Positions 9,158-19,065 of a stretch of DNA of 64,000 nucleotides are shown piece by piece. A program made the translations under genes and the position numbers. Position 1 is the first letter of the stretch; every line of letters starts with the position of its first letter. This DNA is from Pseudomonas flavescens (GTDB lineage Bacteria > Pseudomonadota > Gammaproteobacteria > Pseudomonadales > Pseudomonadaceae), in assembly GCF_013408425.1 (NCBI RefSeq), contig NZ_JACBYV010000001.1:2790001-2854000 (forward strand). Reading direction: 5' to 3'. The notes under the pieces are model-generated. The model was not told the DNA's origin. It did no database searches and saw only the letters and a program-made list of their open reading frames with translations.

Positions 9158-9715
9158 ATGTCCACCCCCCCAGTTCGCGAACAATTCCTCGTCATCAGTG
9201 CACTCGGCACCAACGCCATGGAGCTGACCAACGTACTGTGCCGAGCCAGCCATGAAAACCGCTGCGCGGTCGTCAGCACGCGCCTGAGCCGCCACGGCGA
9301 GTTCAGCGCGCTGGTGCTGCAGGTGTCTGGCAACTGGGATGCCCTGGCGCGCCTGGAAACGGGCCTGCCGGCACTCTCCAAGAAGCATGAGTTCACCGCC
9401 AACGTGATCCGTAGCGCAGCGTCGGAGGTCCGCCCCCAGGCGCTGCCCTACGTGGCCTACGTCAGCTCGGTGTACCGCCCGGACATCCTCAACGAGCTGT
9501 GCCAGTTCTTCATCGATCACCGCGTCGAACTGGAGGCCCTGACCTGCGACACCTATCAGGCGCCGCAGACCGGCGGCACCATGCTCAACGCCACGCTGAC
9601 CGTCACCCTGCCAGCCGGCACCCAGATCAGTTGGCTGCGCGACCAGTTCCTGGATTTCGCCGACGCGCTGAATCTGGATGCGCTGATCGAACCCTGGCGC
9701 CCACAGAACCCATAA
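9158..9715 (+). CDS. GcvR-like tandem ACT-domain protein
   Basis: 185 aa. Two ACT domains (about residues 8-80 and 95-175) resemble GcvR, the glycine-cleavage accessory repressor, which in E. coli acts through GcvA. N-terminal motif VISALGTNAMELTNVLCRASHENRC fits. A good ribosome binding site (aggaagg) precedes ATG 9158. It lies 10 bp upstream of bcp and the two are probably co-transcribed. Binding of an amino acid is inferred from the ACT fold; the actual regulatory target in Pseudomonas is unclear. Confidence 0.85.
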   Translation: MSTPPVREQFLVISALGTNAMELTNVLCRASHENRCAVVSTRLSRHGEFSALVLQVSGNWDALARLETGLPALSKKHEFTANVIRSAASEVRPQALPYVAYVSSVYRPDILNELCQFFIDHRVELEALTCDTYQAPQTGGTMLNATLTVTLPAGTQISWLRDQFLDFADALNLDALIEPWRPQNP

Positions 9716-9725
9716 GGAGCCCTTC

Positions 9726-10196
9726 ATGGCCATCGCTATCGACGCCCCTGTCCCCGACTTCAGCGCCCCCGCGACGGGCGGCGAGTTCAACCTGGCCGCC
9801 TACAAGGGCAAGCAGTTGGTGATCTACTTCTACCCGAAGGACAATACTCCGGGCTGCACCACCCAAGGCCAGGGCTTTCGGGATGGCCACGCGGCCTTCG
9901 CTGCGGCCAACACGGTCGTCGTCGGCGTGTCGCGCGACAGCCTGAAGACCCATGAGAACTTCAAGGCCAAGCAGGGCTTCGCCTTCGAACTGATTTCGGA
10001 CAAGGACGAAAGCGTCTGCCAGCTGTTCGACGTGATCAAGCTGAAGAAGCTCTACGGCAAGGAGTACCTGGGCGTCGACCGCAGCACCTTCCTGATCGAC
10101 AAGAACGGCGTACTGCGCCAGGAATGGCGAGGGGTCAAGGTGCCCGGCCATGTCGATGAGGTACTGGCCGCAGCCCAGGCCCTCAACAAAGCCTGA
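9726..10196 (+). CDS. bcp: Thioredoxin-dependent thiol peroxidase Bcp/PrxQ
   Basis: 156 aa. A cytoplasmic peroxiredoxin that reduces H2O2 and organic hydroperoxides with thioredoxin. The peroxidatic Cys lies in DNTPGCTTQGQGF (about residue 43). The five-residue CxxxxC pair of E. coli Bcp is not present, but a second Cys occurs near residue 98 (ESVCQLFDV), as in atypical PrxQ members, so the disulfide partner may differ. Second gene after the gcvR-like ORF; a strong bidirectional terminator follows 8 bp after the stop. Confidence 0.95.
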   Translation: MAIAIDAPVPDFSAPATGGEFNLAAYKGKQLVIYFYPKDNTPGCTTQGQGFRDGHAAFAAANTVVVGVSRDSLKTHENFKAKQGFAFELISDKDESVCQLFDVIKLKKLYGKEYLGVDRSTFLIDKNGVLRQEWRGVKVPGHVDEVLAAAQALNKA

Positions 10197-10204
10197 TACA
10201 TATG

Positions 10205-10232
10205 AAAAATGCCGCTCTCGAGCGGCATTTTT
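10205..10232. terminator. Bidirectional terminator between bcp and the tusA-like gene
   Basis: A perfect 12-bp stem (10205-10216 with 10221-10232) with a 4-nt loop CTCG has A-run and T-run flanks, so it can stop transcription from both convergent genes. Confidence 0.9.
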
Positions 10233-10256
10233 CATGGCGACCTCTTCACCCTGGCA

Positions 10257-10508
10257 TCACGCCTTGCGCAGCCAGTAACGGAACACGTCACCCTCGGTTT
10301 CCTCACGCAGCAGCTCATGGCCAGCCAGCCGGGCGAAGGCCCGGAAATCGCGCTGCGACCCGGCATCCGTGGCCAACACCTTGAGCACCTCGCCACTGGC
10401 CAGGCCATTGAGCGCCATCTTGGCCTTGAGCAAAGGCAGCGGGCAATTCAAGCCACACGCATCCAGCTCGGCCTGATGCTCGCCCCGCCACACCGCTACA
10501 TCCCCCAT
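10257..10508 (-). CDS. TusA/SirA-like sulfur-carrier protein
   Basis: 83 aa. The CPxP signature with the persulfide-carrying Cys is in CGLNCPLPLLKAK (about residues 18-30), diagnostic of the TusA family. These proteins relay sulfur for tRNA thiolation or molybdenum-cofactor enzymes. In P. aeruginosa the homologue at this locus has been tied to molybdenum-enzyme function (recollection). Start ATG 10508. Convergent with bcp and divergent from bepA. Confidence 0.9.
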   Translation of the reverse strand: MGDVAVWRGEHQAELDACGLNCPLPLLKAKMALNGLASGEVLKVLATDAGSQRDFRAFARLAGHELLREETEGDVFRYWLRKA

Positions 10509-10617
10509 AACGCCCTCCGTTTTTCCAGGCCGACAGCATAACCCAAGGCCCGCCGACGCTGGTCAGGCAAGTGCCTCCCGGCTACAGTACGGCACTGATC
10601 CGACAAGAGCTCCATGC

Positions 10618-12051
10618 ATGAATGTTTTGCGCCCTACCCTGCTGACGCTCGCCTGCCTGCTGGCACAACCGACGATGGCCAACGACCTGCCATCACTTGG
10701 CGATGCCAGCTCGTCGATGGTTTCTCCGCAACAGGAGTATCAACTGGGCCGGGCCTGGCTGAGCATCGTCCGCGGCCAGGTCAGCCAACTGTCGGATCCG
10801 CAGCTCAAGGACTTCGTCGAAAGCAGCGTCTACCGCCTGGCGGAAACCAGCCAGGTTCAGGACCGGCGCCTCGAGTTCGTCCTGCTCAACAGCCCGCAGA
10901 TCAACGCTTTTGCAGCGCCAGGCGGGATCATCGGCGTCAACGGCGGGCTGTTCCTCTACGCGCAGACCGAAGGCGAATACGCCTCGGTACTGGCCCACGA
11001 ACTGGCCCACTTGTCGCAGCGCCACTTCGCCCGCGGCCTGGAGGCCCAGCAACGCATGCAGTTGCCGGTCATGGCCGCGATGCTCGCTGGTATCGTCGCA
11101 GCGGCAGCGGGTGCCGGCGATGCCGGCATCGCCGCCATCGCCTCGACCCAGGCAGCAGCGATTCAGGAACAGCGGCGCTTCTCCCGGCAGAACGAACAGG
11201 AGGCCGACCGCATCGGTCTGGTCAACCTGGAAAAGGCCGGCTACGACCCCCGCTCGATGCCGAGCATGTTCGAACGCCTGATGCGTCAGTACCGCTACGA
11301 CCGCATGCCACCCGAATTCCTGCTGACCCACCCGGTCTCCGAATCGCGTATCGCCGATACCCGCAACCGCGCCGAGCAGTACCAGGCTGGCGGCACCGAA
11401 GACAGCCTGCGCTACCAGCTGATGCGTGCCCGGGTGCAGCTGACCTATGAAGAAACCCCGGGCATCGCCGCCAAACGCTTCCGTGCCCAGCTCGATGAAA
11501 ACCCGAACATGGACGCCGCCCGCTATGGCCTGACCATCGCCCTGATCAAGGGCAGCCAGTTCGACGAGGCACGCGACACCCTGGCGCCCCTGCTGCAGAA
11601 GGCACCGGACGACGTCACCTACAACCTGGCGCAGATCAGCCTGGACAGTGCAGCCAACCGCCTCGCCGCCGCCGATCAGCGCATCAAGCGTCTGCTCGAC
11701 CTGTACCCTGGCAACTACCCGCTGAACCAGGCGCGCATCGACCTGCTGCTCAAACAACGCAAAATTCCCGAGGCCGAGCAGGCCCTGAACGATCTGCTCA
11801 AGCGCCGCGTGAAGGATCCGGACGTCTGGTATCAGGTTGCGGAAGTGCGCGGCCTCAGCGGCAACACCATCGGCCTGCATCAGGCCCGGGCAGAGTTCTT
11901 CGCGCTGGTGGGGGATTTCAACCAGGCCATCGAGCAGCTCGACTTCGCCAAGCGCCGCGCCAGCAACAACTTCCAGCTGGCTTCACGCATCGACGCCCGC
12001 CAGAAAGAGCTGATCGAAGAGAAGCGCATGACCGAAGAGATGCTGCGCTGA
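10618..12051 (+). CDS. bepA: Periplasmic M48 metalloprotease with TPR domain, BepA-like
   Basis: 477 aa. A signal peptide (about residues 1-20, cleaved after TMA) directs it to the periplasm. The zinc motif HELAH is in SVLAHELAHLSQRH (about residue 128) and the third ligand in EQEADRIG (about 198). The C-terminal ~200 residues form TPR repeats. BepA degrades or promotes assembly of outer membrane proteins such as LptD and works with BAM. It lies divergent from the TusA-like gene and convergent with nadA. Confidence 0.92.
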   Translation: MNVLRPTLLTLACLLAQPTMANDLPSLGDASSSMVSPQQEYQLGRAWLSIVRGQVSQLSDPQLKDFVESSVYRLAETSQVQDRRLEFVLLNSPQINAFAAPGGIIGVNGGLFLYAQTEGEYASVLAHELAHLSQRHFARGLEAQQRMQLPVMAAMLAGIVAAAAGAGDAGIAAIASTQAAAIQEQRRFSRQNEQEADRIGLVNLEKAGYDPRSMPSMFERLMRQYRYDRMPPEFLLTHPVSESRIADTRNRAEQYQAGGTEDSLRYQLMRARVQLTYEETPGIAAKRFRAQLDENPNMDAARYGLTIALIKGSQFDEARDTLAPLLQKAPDDVTYNLAQISLDSAANRLAAADQRIKRLLDLYPGNYPLNQARIDLLLKQRKIPEAEQALNDLLKRRVKDPDVWYQVAEVRGLSGNTIGLHQARAEFFALVGDFNQAIEQLDFAKRRASNNFQLASRIDARQKELIEEKRMTEEMLR

Positions 12052-12134
12052 TGAACGAGCGCCAAGTCAGGGCCTGGTAGTCTCCTGCAGCCGTCTCTCG
12101 CTTGGCGCTTTGCCCTTGCAGAGTGCCGCTGCTG

Positions 12135-13193
12135 TCAGGCATTGCCAGCGAGCTTCAGGCGTGCCGCCTGGGTGAAGTCGAGCATACGCTTGAGCGGCTT
12201 GATCGCTCTGGGAATCAGCGCCGGGTCGACGAACACCTCGTTACTGCCCTCACGCAGGCACTGCAAGGTGCGCTGCAGGGTGTTCATCGCCATCCACGGG
12301 CAGTTGGCACAACTGCGGCAGGCGGCGCCATTGCCAGCTGTCGGCGCCGCGACGAACTCCTTGTCGGGACACAGCTGCTGCATCTTGTAGAAGATGCCGC
12401 GATCGGTGGCGACGATGAAGGTCTTGTTCGGCATCCGCTGCGCGGCAGCGATCAGTTGGCTGGTCGAGCCAACCGCATCGGCCAGGTCGATCACCGCGGT
12501 CGGCGACTCAGGGTGCACCAGCACGGCCGCTTGCGGATACAGCGCCTTCATTTCTTCCAGCTGGCGGGCCTTGAACTCTTCGTGGACGATGCAGGCACCG
12601 TCCCAGAGCAGCATGTCGGCACCGGTCTTGTTCTGGATGAAACGCCCCAGATGCTGATCCGGCGCCCAGATGATGCTCTCGCCGTTGTCCATCAGGTGCT
12701 CGACGATCTCCACGGCGCAGCTGGACGTCACCACCCAGTCGGCCCGCGCCTTCACCGCTGCCGAGGTATTGGCGTAAACCACCACGGTGCGCTGCGGATG
12801 CTGATCGCAGAACGCGGCGAATTCGTCGACCGGGCAACCCAGATCCAGAGAACAGGTGGCTTCCAGCGTCGGCATCAGCACGCGCTTTTCAGGGTTGAGG
12901 ATTTTCGCCGTCTCGCCCATGAACTTGACGCCGGCGACCAACACGGTCTGCGCCGAATGCTGATTGCCGAAGCGGGCCATCTCCAGCGAGTCGGACACGC
13001 AGCCACCGGTTTCTTCGGCAAGCGCCTGCAGCACCGGGTCGCAGTAGTAGTGGGCGACCAGAACGGCATTCTGGCGCTTCAGTTCTTTGCCAATTTCATC
13101 ACGGTAGAACGCTTCCTGCTCCGCCGTCAGCGTCTCTGGCTGTTTGGCATCGAGATGAGCTTGGACAAGAAGTCGTTCGGCAATCTGCGTCAT
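12135..13193 (-). CDS. nadA: Quinolinate synthase A
   Basis: 352 aa. NadA condenses iminoaspartate with dihydroxyacetone phosphate to quinolinate in NAD synthesis, using a [4Fe-4S] cluster. Conserved motifs include [25 protein letters not shown] and the C-terminal [13 protein letters not shown]. Cluster cysteines are visible in the first, middle ([10 protein letters not shown]) and last motif. Start ATG 13193. It is monocistronic in this window and converges with bepA. Confidence 0.96.
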   Translation of the reverse strand: MTQIAERLLVQAHLDAKQPETLTAEQEAFYRDEIGKELKRQNAVLVAHYYCDPVLQALAEETGGCVSDSLEMARFGNQHSAQTVLVAGVKFMGETAKILNPEKRVLMPTLEATCSLDLGCPVDEFAAFCDQHPQRTVVVYANTSAAVKARADWVVTSSCAVEIVEHLMDNGESIIWAPDQHLGRFIQNKTGADMLLWDGACIVHEEFKARQLEEMKALYPQAAVLVHPESPTAVIDLADAVGSTSQLIAAAQRMPNKTFIVATDRGIFYKMQQLCPDKEFVAAPTAGNGAACRSCANCPWMAMNTLQRTLQCLREGSNEVFVDPALIPRAIKPLKRMLDFTQAARLKLAGNA

Positions 13194-13596
13194 GTCGTCA
13201 GGCCCTATCGAGGTCTATGAGCACGGAACGTTGAGTATACCGCCAGACGCACCGGGCTGGCCGGAACAGGCAGAGGGGCGTCGCAGGTTGCACAGCCGCG
13301 GGCTGCGAACCTTGCGCGGGCGCGCATGTTAAGGGCTTTGTCGGACGATTTTCAATCGCCCGGACGACCTCGCATCGATCCACCGGTTGATCGCCAGGAT
13401 AATCCGCCGCATCATCAGCATCAGGACAACGACTTGGCCGAGCGACAGCCGCCAGGCAGCAGGGCCGCAGGTGGCCAACCAGGTTCAGTCGCGCAGAGGC
13501 CGAATGCGACTTCTGCAAGAAGCACCGTTATCACCATTTTGGAAAACATCGACCACGCGCGCGCCCCGCGGTGGTCGTTCAGCGATTGAGGATGTC
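13194..13596. other. GC-rich intergenic region between nadA and ilvE
   Basis: 403 bp between divergent genes. Short frames on both strands show no recognisable product. A small inverted repeat, GACCAC...GTGGTC near 13551-13577, lies ~20 bp upstream of ilvE. It could be an operator or a 5'-UTR hairpin; nothing identifies it. Confidence 0.4.
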
Positions 13597-14616
13597 ATGG
13601 CTTACGAAAGCATCGAATGGGACAAGCTGGGTTTCGACTACATCAAGACCGACCAGCGCTACCTGTCGCACTGGCGCGACGGTGAATGGGATCAGGGCAA
13701 CCTGACCGAAGACAACGTACTGCACATCAGCGAGGGCTCCACGGCCCTGCATTATGGCCAGCAGTGCTTCGAAGGCCTCAAGGCCTACCGCTGCAAGGAT
13801 GGCTCGATCAACCTGTTCCGCCCTGACCAGAACGCTCTGCGCATGCAGCGCAGCTGTGCGCGCCTGCTGATGCCGGCACCGTCGAACGAGCAATTCATCG
13901 AGGCCTGCAAGCAGGTGGTACGCGCCAACGAGCGCTTCATCCCGCCATACGGTTCCGGTGGCGCGCTGTATCTGCGCCCGTTCGTGATCGGCGTTGGCGA
14001 CAACATCGGCGTACGCACCGCGCCGGAGTTCATCTTCTCGGTGTTCTGCATCCCGGTCGGCCCTTACTTCAAGGGCGGCATGAAGCCTAACAACTTCGTG
14101 ATCTCCGGCTATGACCGCGCCGCCCCCCAGGGCACCGGCGCAGCCAAGGTCGGCGGCAACTACGCCGCCAGCCTGATGCCCGGCTCGCAGGCCAAGAAGA
14201 ACAACTTCGCCGACTGCATTTACCTCGATCCGCAGACCCACACCAAGATAGAGGAAGTGGGCTCGGCGAACTTCTTCGCGATCACTCACAACGATGAATT
14301 CGTCACCCCGAAATCGCCATCGGTACTGCCAGGCATCACCCGCCTGTCGCTGATCGAACTAGCCCAGAGCCGCCTCGGCCTGAAGGTCATCGAAGGCGAC
14401 GTATTCATCGACCGCCTGGGCGACTTCAAGGAAGCGGGCGCTTGCGGCACCGCTGCCGTGATCACCCCGATCGGCGGTATCGAGTACCAGGGCAAGCTGC
14501 ACGTGTTCCACAGCGAGACCGAGGTCGGTCCGACCATCAGCCGCCTGTACAGCGAGCTGACCGGCGTGCAGTCCGGTGATGTCGAAGCACCGCAAGGCTG
14601 GATCGTCAAAGTCTGA
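13597..14616 (+). CDS. ilvE: Branched-chain amino acid aminotransferase (BCAT, class II form)
   Basis: 339 aa. Transfers the amino group between glutamate and the keto acids of Leu, Ile and Val with PLP. The PLP Lys is in AAKVGGNYAAS (about residue 185), and GVGDNIGVR and EVGSANFFA are family motifs of the larger eukaryote-like BCAT group. Start chosen at ATG 13597 (MAYESIEWDK), preceded by an AGGATG-type site; the frame is open further upstream without similarity. A bidirectional terminator follows. Confidence 0.94.
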   Translation: MAYESIEWDKLGFDYIKTDQRYLSHWRDGEWDQGNLTEDNVLHISEGSTALHYGQQCFEGLKAYRCKDGSINLFRPDQNALRMQRSCARLLMPAPSNEQFIEACKQVVRANERFIPPYGSGGALYLRPFVIGVGDNIGVRTAPEFIFSVFCIPVGPYFKGGMKPNNFVISGYDRAAPQGTGAAKVGGNYAASLMPGSQAKKNNFADCIYLDPQTHTKIEEVGSANFFAITHNDEFVTPKSPSVLPGITRLSLIELAQSRLGLKVIEGDVFIDRLGDFKEAGACGTAAVITPIGGIEYQGKLHVFHSETEVGPTISRLYSELTGVQSGDVEAPQGWIVKV

Positions 14617-14672
14617 TGCGACGCGCTGGCGGGCCTTGACGGCTCGCCAGCACAGACTGACTGCCGGAAACG

Positions 14673-14712
14673 AAAAAAGCCCGGATCTTTTCAAGAGATC
14701 CGGGCTTTTTTC
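14673..14712. terminator. Bidirectional terminator between ilvE and tRNA-Lys
   Basis: A long GC-rich stem (about 14678-14688 pairing with 14696-14706) is flanked by six or more A on the left and T on the right, so it works for ilvE and for the opposing tRNA transcript. Confidence 0.9.
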
Positions 14713-14738
14713 TGCGCCTTCACTTGGAAGGCTTGAGA

Positions 14739-14814
14739 TGGTGGGTCGTGTAGGATTCGAACCTACGACCAATTGGTTAAAAGCCAACTGCTCTACCAAC
14801 TGAGCTAACGACCC
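14739..14814 (-). tRNA. tRNA-Lys (anticodon TTT)
   Basis: 76 nt including an encoded CCA. The acceptor stem pairs GGGTCGT with ACGACCC, the D-arm contains AGCTCAGTTGGTAGAGC, the anticodon loop is CTTTTAA giving UUU, and the T-arm is GTAGGTTCGAATCCTAC. The gene lies downstream of queC on the same strand with its own promoter-like sequence. In P. aeruginosa the tRNA-Lys beside queC is a known island integration site. Here the 3' side runs straight into the ilvE terminator, with no island. Confidence 0.97.
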
Positions 14815-14828
14815 GTGGTGCGAGCGGC

Positions 14829-14856
14829 ATGATACTGATTTAATTCAGGAATTCAA
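14829..14856 (-). promoter_or_regulatory. Sigma70-type promoter for tRNA-Lys
   Basis: On the minus strand TTGAAT (14856-14851) is followed after 16 bp by TATCAT (14834-14829), ending 14 nt before the tRNA 5' end. Both boxes are close to the sigma70 consensus. Confidence 0.55.
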
Positions 14857-14874
14857 CACCCACCGGAAAATAAT

Positions 14875-15549
14875 TTACTGGTAACGGGTGGGATCGGGCA
14901 CACCGGCGGCGGCGAAGCCGGCCGAGCGCAAACGGCAGCTGTCGCATTTCCCACAGGCACGGCCGTCATCGTCGGCCAGATAGCAGGAAACGGTCAGACC
15001 GTAATCCACCCCCAGACGCGAACCCTCCTGGACGATTTCAGCCTTGCTCATCATCTGCAACGGCGCCTGGATACGGATGCCCTGCCCTTCCACGCCCATC
15101 CGGGTCGCCAGGTTGGCCACCCGCTCGAAGGCCTCGACGAACTCAGGCCGGCAATCGGGATAACCGGAGTAGTCCACCGCATTGACGCCGATGAAGATGT
15201 CCTGGGCTTCCAGCACCTCGGCCCAGCCCAGTGCCAGGGCCAGAAAAACGGTATTGCGTGCAGGCACATAGGTGACCGGAATACCCGTGGTCGGGCTCTG
15301 CGGTACATCGATGCTCGAGTCGGTCAACGCCGAGCCGCCGATACCACCGAGGTTCATGCCGATCACCTTGTGTTCGACTACACCCAACTGCCGGGCGACC
15401 CGCTCGGCTGCCTGGAGCTCGGAACGGTGCCGCTGACCGTAGTCGAAGCTCATGCTGTAGCAGCTGTAGCCCTGCTCCCTGGCCATCGCCACCACGGTCG
15501 CGGAGTCGAGGCCACCGGATAGCAGGATGACCGCTTTCTTTTCACTCAT
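14875..15549 (-). CDS. queC: 7-cyano-7-deazaguanine (preQ0) synthase
   Basis: 224 aa. QueC converts 7-carboxy-7-deazaguanine to preQ0 with ammonia and ATP, on the path to queuosine in tRNA. The PP-loop SGGLDSAT is at about residues 10-17, and a zinc-binding Cys cluster [17 protein letters not shown] is near residue 192. ATG 15549 ([10 protein letters not shown]) was chosen over an upstream Met because it starts 1 bp after the queE stop and fits the family length. Operon with queE. Confidence 0.96.
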   Translation of the reverse strand: MSEKKAVILLSGGLDSATVVAMAREQGYSCYSMSFDYGQRHRSELQAAERVARQLGVVEHKVIGMNLGGIGGSALTDSSIDVPQSPTTGIPVTYVPARNTVFLALALGWAEVLEAQDIFIGVNAVDYSGYPDCRPEFVEAFERVANLATRMGVEGQGIRIQAPLQMMSKAEIVQEGSRLGVDYGLTVSCYLADDDGRACGKCDSCRLRSAGFAAAGVPDPTRYQ

Positions 15550-15550
15550 G

Positions 15551-16198
15551 TCAGTGCCCCGGCTCATCGTTCCAAAGAATCTTGTGCAGCTGCAGTTGCA
15601 TGCGCACTGGCAGATTGTCGGCGATCACCCATTCGGCCAGCTCACGCCCACTCACCTGCTGGTGGCTCGGCGAAAACAGCAGCTCGCCGGCACGCTCGGC
15701 CAGGCCGTACTGGATGATCTTGCTCACCGACCAGTCGTAGTCCTCACGCGAACAGATCACGAACTTGACCTGATCCCGCGGCTGCAGGTACTCGATATTC
15801 TCGTAGCGGTTGCGGGCCACCTCGGCCGAACCCGGCGTTTTCAGGTCGATGACCTTGCTGACCCGAATATCGACAGCGGAAACATCCAGCGCGCCACTGG
15901 TTTCCAGAGACACGTCGTAACCGGCGTCACACAGACGCTGGAGCAAGGGAATGCAGTTGGGCTGCGCGAGCGGTTCGCCACCGGTAACGCACACATAGCG
16001 CGGACGGTAACTCGCCACCTGCTCGAGGATGGCGTCCAGCGAGAGGATTTTCCCGCCACTGAAGGCGTAGGCGGTATCGCAGTATTGACAGCGCAGGGGG
16101 CAGCCGGTCAGGCGCACGAATACCGTCGGCAAGCCGGCAGTACGCGTTTCCCCCTGCAACGAGAAAAAGATCTCGGTAATGCGCAGGGTATCTTTCAT
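15551..16198 (-). CDS. queE: 7-carboxy-7-deazaguanine synthase (radical SAM)
   Basis: 215 aa. Radical-SAM enzyme forming 7-carboxy-7-deazaguanine from 6-carboxytetrahydropterin. The cluster motif is in [13 protein letters not shown], with CxxxCxxC (about residues 31-38), followed by the SAM-binding TGGEPLAQ. Start ATG 16198 ([11 protein letters not shown]) is the family start. It lies just upstream of queC and after the cpoB terminator. Confidence 0.96.
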   Translation of the reverse strand: MKDTLRITEIFFSLQGETRTAGLPTVFVRLTGCPLRCQYCDTAYAFSGGKILSLDAILEQVASYRPRYVCVTGGEPLAQPNCIPLLQRLCDAGYDVSLETSGALDVSAVDIRVSKVIDLKTPGSAEVARNRYENIEYLQPRDQVKFVICSREDYDWSVSKIIQYGLAERAGELLFSPSHQQVSGRELAEWVIADNLPVRMQLQLHKILWNDEPGH

Positions 16199-16340
16199 AA
16201 GGGCCACGGGCGTGACGGCGAAACAGGCCATCCGCCTCCGTTGCGAAAAAGGACGGCGATTCTAAACGAAAAGCATGGCTGGCAGCCATTTTTGACGTCT
16301 GCTGGCGACGGCCTGCAGGTCAAGTGCCCGGTTTGCAGGC

Positions 16341-16370
16341 AAAAAAAACCCGCGACAGGCACGGGTTTCT
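16341..16370 (-). terminator. Intrinsic terminator after cpoB
   Basis: A hairpin (16347-16353 with 16362-16368 as core) is followed on the minus strand by eight T residues (16348-16341). It separates the tol-pal-cpoB transcript from queE-queC, although readthrough is possible. Confidence 0.8.
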
Positions 16371-16385
16371 TTCACAAGCCGAGGC

Positions 16386-17204
16386 TCACTGAATGCGCTG
16401 CAGATCACGCTGGGCCAGCTGGGCAGCCGACGTGCCCGGGTACTGCGCGATGACCTGCTGCAGAATGCCCTTGGCCTTGTCGTTGTTGCCCATGCGGATT
16501 TCCACATCGGCCAGCTTGAACAGCGAATCCGGCACCTTGGAGTGCTGCGGATAGGCCTGACTGACCTTGGCGAAGGCCTGACCCGCACCCTGCAGATCGC
16601 CCTTGGCGAGGTTCACCTCACCAAGCCAGTACTGGGCATTGCCCGCGTATTGACTGTTCGGATAACGACGCAGGAATGCTGCGAAGGCTTGGCTGGCCTT
16701 GTCGAAATCCTTGGCCTTGATCAGGTCGAAAGCTGCATCGTAGAACAGCTTTTCCTTGGCCGGGTCTGCCGGCTCGCCGGAGGCTTGTGCCTGCCCTGCA
16801 TCACCCGCGGAAGCACCACCGGCACCATTGCTGGCACCCGTGGCTGGAGAATTCTGTGTGGCTGCAGCACCGGCTGCGGCACCACTACTCAGACGCTTAT
16901 CAAGATCCTGGTATCGCTCCAGGCCTTCTTGCTTCATACGCTGAATATCGTTCTGTTGCTCTTCGAGCATGCCACGCAGTTGCGCGATTTCCTGCTGCAT
17001 CTGCTGGAGCTGATTGAACAGCATGCCCTGCGCCGAAGACGGGGTTTCCACCCCACCTCCGGCGTAGGCGCCAGACGTGCCGTAACCGGCATTCGGATTA
17101 CCACCACCGTTACCGGTACTGCCATCCTGTACGGGAATCTGAGCCCAGGCCGCAAGCGGCAGGCTCAGCGCCATTACGGTTACTACACGTCGGCACATTC
17201 GCAT
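16386..17204 (-). CDS. cpoB: Cell division coordinator CpoB (YbgF)
   Basis: 272 aa, periplasmic. Signal peptide MRMCRRVVTVMALSLPLAAWA, then a Gly/Asn-rich linker, a coiled coil (about residues 60-105, QLQQMQQEIAQLRGMLEEQ) for trimerisation, a low-complexity Ala/Gly linker and C-terminal TPR repeats (about 150-272). CpoB ties Tol energy state to PBP1B-LpoB septal peptidoglycan synthesis. It lies 6 bp after pal, the conserved end of the tol-pal cluster. Confidence 0.95.
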   Translation of the reverse strand: MRMCRRVVTVMALSLPLAAWAQIPVQDGSTGNGGGNPNAGYGTSGAYAGGGVETPSSAQGMLFNQLQQMQQEIAQLRGMLEEQQNDIQRMKQEGLERYQDLDKRLSSGAAAGAAATQNSPATGASNGAGGASAGDAGQAQASGEPADPAKEKLFYDAAFDLIKAKDFDKASQAFAAFLRRYPNSQYAGNAQYWLGEVNLAKGDLQGAGQAFAKVSQAYPQHSKVPDSLFKLADVEIRMGNNDKAKGILQQVIAQYPGTSAAQLAQRDLQRIQ

Positions 17205-17210
17205 ATCGAA

Positions 17211-17708
17211 TTACTTACGCAGTTCGACGCGACGGTTCTGAGCCCAGGATTGCTCGTCGTTGCCGGTGGCAACAGGACGCTCTTCACCGTAGGAAACCAG
17301 TTCCAGCTGAGCTGGGGAAACGCCTTGCAGTACCAGGTAACGCTGAACGGCCTTGGCACGACGCTCGCCCAGAGCCATGTTGTATTCGCGGGTACCGCGC
17401 TCGTCAGCGTGGCCTTCCAGGACGACGCGAGCGCCATTGCCTTTCAGGTCTTTGGCATGAACGTCCAGAGCGCGCATGGCTTCCGGCTTCAGGTCAGAGC
17501 TGTCGTATTCGAAGTAGAAAGTGGTGATAGCGCGCAGAGCGGCTTCTTCACTCAGGCTGCCGTCGACGGCGCCGGTGTTTGCACCGTAGCCAGCGTTCGG
17601 GTCTACAGCGCCTTCGCCAGCGGTGTCACCGCCTTTGGAGGAACAGCCAACAGCCACGGCGAGAGCCAGGCTCAGTGCAGCAAATTTGCCAAATTTCAGC
17701 ATTTCCAT
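17211..17708 (-). CDS. pal: Peptidoglycan-associated lipoprotein Pal (OprL)
   Basis: 165 aa. Lipobox AVGC at about residues 18-21 gives an outer-membrane lipoprotein. The OmpA-like C-terminal domain (about 55-165) has the peptidoglycan-binding signature DVHAKDLKG...[20 protein letters not shown]. Nearly identical to P. aeruginosa OprL as I recall it. It binds TolB and diaminopimelate in peptidoglycan. Start ATG 17708 (MEMLKFGKF); 58 bp after tolB. Confidence 0.98.
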   Translation of the reverse strand: MEMLKFGKFAALSLALAVAVGCSSKGGDTAGEGAVDPNAGYGANTGAVDGSLSEEAALRAITTFYFEYDSSDLKPEAMRALDVHAKDLKGNGARVVLEGHADERGTREYNMALGERRAKAVQRYLVLQGVSPAQLELVSYGEERPVATGNDEQSWAQNRRVELRK

Positions 17709-17766
17709 GTGTAACTCCTAATGAACCCCAGTGTGTTAAGCATACAAACAGGTGAAGCACCGCGCA

Positions 17767-19065
17767 TCAGTTCAGGAAGGGGGACCAGGATGGCTCTCGA
17801 ACTTCGCCTTGAGCGGTAGGTAGAGGGAGCCTAACGCGACCGTTAACGGACGCTAACATCAGGACTCCCCGCCCCTGCTGGCGGGTAGCGTAGATTAGCA
17901 TGGTGCCATTGGGCGCAACAGTAGGCGACTCATCCAAACTTGTATCTGAAAGAATGCGCAGATTGCCACGCTCGAGGTCCTGTGCCGCTACCTTGAACAC
18001 GGTGTAACCATCCTGGCGATGAATCATTACCAGGGTTTTCTCGTCGGCAGACAATTTAGGGTTGGCATTGTAGTTGCCGACGAAGGTCACTCGGTCGACC
18101 GCACCAGTATTGATGTTGGTCTTGTAAATCTGTGGTTTGCCGGAACGGTCGGAGGTGAAATAGATGGTCTGACCGTCCTTGCCCCAGAAGGGCTCGGTAT
18201 CGATGGCGTAATGATTGGTGACACGGCGCAGGTTCTTCGAACCAATGTCCATGACATAGATTTCAGGGTTGCCGTCTTTCGACAGGGTGAACGCCAGCTT
18301 GCTGCCATCCGGCGACCAGGCAGGGGCGCCGTTGAGGCCTTCGAAGTTGGTGACCTGCTCGCGACGACCGGTATCGATGTGCTGCACGAAGATGCGCGGG
18401 CGCTTCTGCTCGAATGAGACATAGGCGATACGCTTGCCATCCGACGCGAACGACGGCGACAGGATCGGCTCACGGGATTGCAGCAGGGTCACTGCACGAG
18501 CACCGTCATAGTCCGAACGCTGCAGGGTGTAACGGGTGTTGTTGACACCGAAACGCTCTGCAGTGACATACAGCATGCGGGTGGAGAATGCACCCTTGAC
18601 GCCGGTGAGCTTCTCGAACGACTGGTCGGCAATATGGTGAGCCATGTCGCGCAGTTGATCGGTGCTCCCCCCCACGTTGCCGGTCAGCACCTGCTGCTCG
18701 GTGGCCACGTTGAACAGGGCGAATTGAATCTGCAGACGTGCACCGTTGGGCACGATGTTGCCAACCAGCACGTATTGGGCGCCCAGCGCTTTCCAGTCAC
18801 GGTAGATGACTTCGCTGCCCTGGGTCGGCAGGCTGATCATGTTCTGCCGCGGGATCGGCTCGAACACACCGGAGTTGCGCAGGTCGTTACCGACGATGGT
18901 GGCGATGTCTTCGGGCAGGACGTTGCCGCCTTGCCAGCCGAAAGGCACCACGGCGATCGGGGTGGCCCGATCGGTGCCGGTGCTGATCACCAGTGGATCA
19001 GCCGCCTGCACGGAACCGACCAGCATGGCCAGCCCCAGTACAATGATTCGCATCAGGGTATTCAC
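17767..19065 (-). CDS. tolB: Tol-Pal system beta-propeller protein TolB
   Basis: 432 aa, periplasmic. Signal peptide about residues 1-21 (…[10 protein letters not shown]). An N-terminal alpha/beta domain to ~160 is followed by a six-bladed propeller with repeated motifs such as [25 protein letters not shown]. TolB links TolA to Pal. The start is a GTG at 19065 whose GTGA overlaps the tolA stop; an in-frame ATG four codons later is an alternative. Confidence 0.97.
   Translation of the reverse strand: MNTLMRIIVLGLAMLVGSVQAADPLVISTGTDRATPIAVVPFGWQGGNVLPEDIATIVGNDLRNSGVFEPIPRQNMISLPTQGSEVIYRDWKALGAQYVLVGNIVPNGARLQIQFALFNVATEQQVLTGNVGGSTDQLRDMAHHIADQSFEKLTGVKGAFSTRMLYVTAERFGVNNTRYTLQRSDYDGARAVTLLQSREPILSPSFASDGKRIAYVSFEQKRPRIFVQHIDTGRREQVTNFEGLNGAPAWSPDGSKLAFTLSKDGNPEIYVMDIGSKNLRRVTNHYAIDTEPFWGKDGQTIYFTSDRSGKPQIYKTNINTGAVDRVTFVGNYNANPKLSADEKTLVMIHRQDGYTVFKVAAQDLERGNLRILSDTSLDESPTVAPNGTMLIYATRQQGRGVLMLASVNGRVRLPLPTAQGEVREPSWSPFLN

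Noticed and set aside
13198..13589. Small ORFs between nadA and ilvE
   Set aside because: Composition looks non-coding, no start signals; the region is a divergent promoter.
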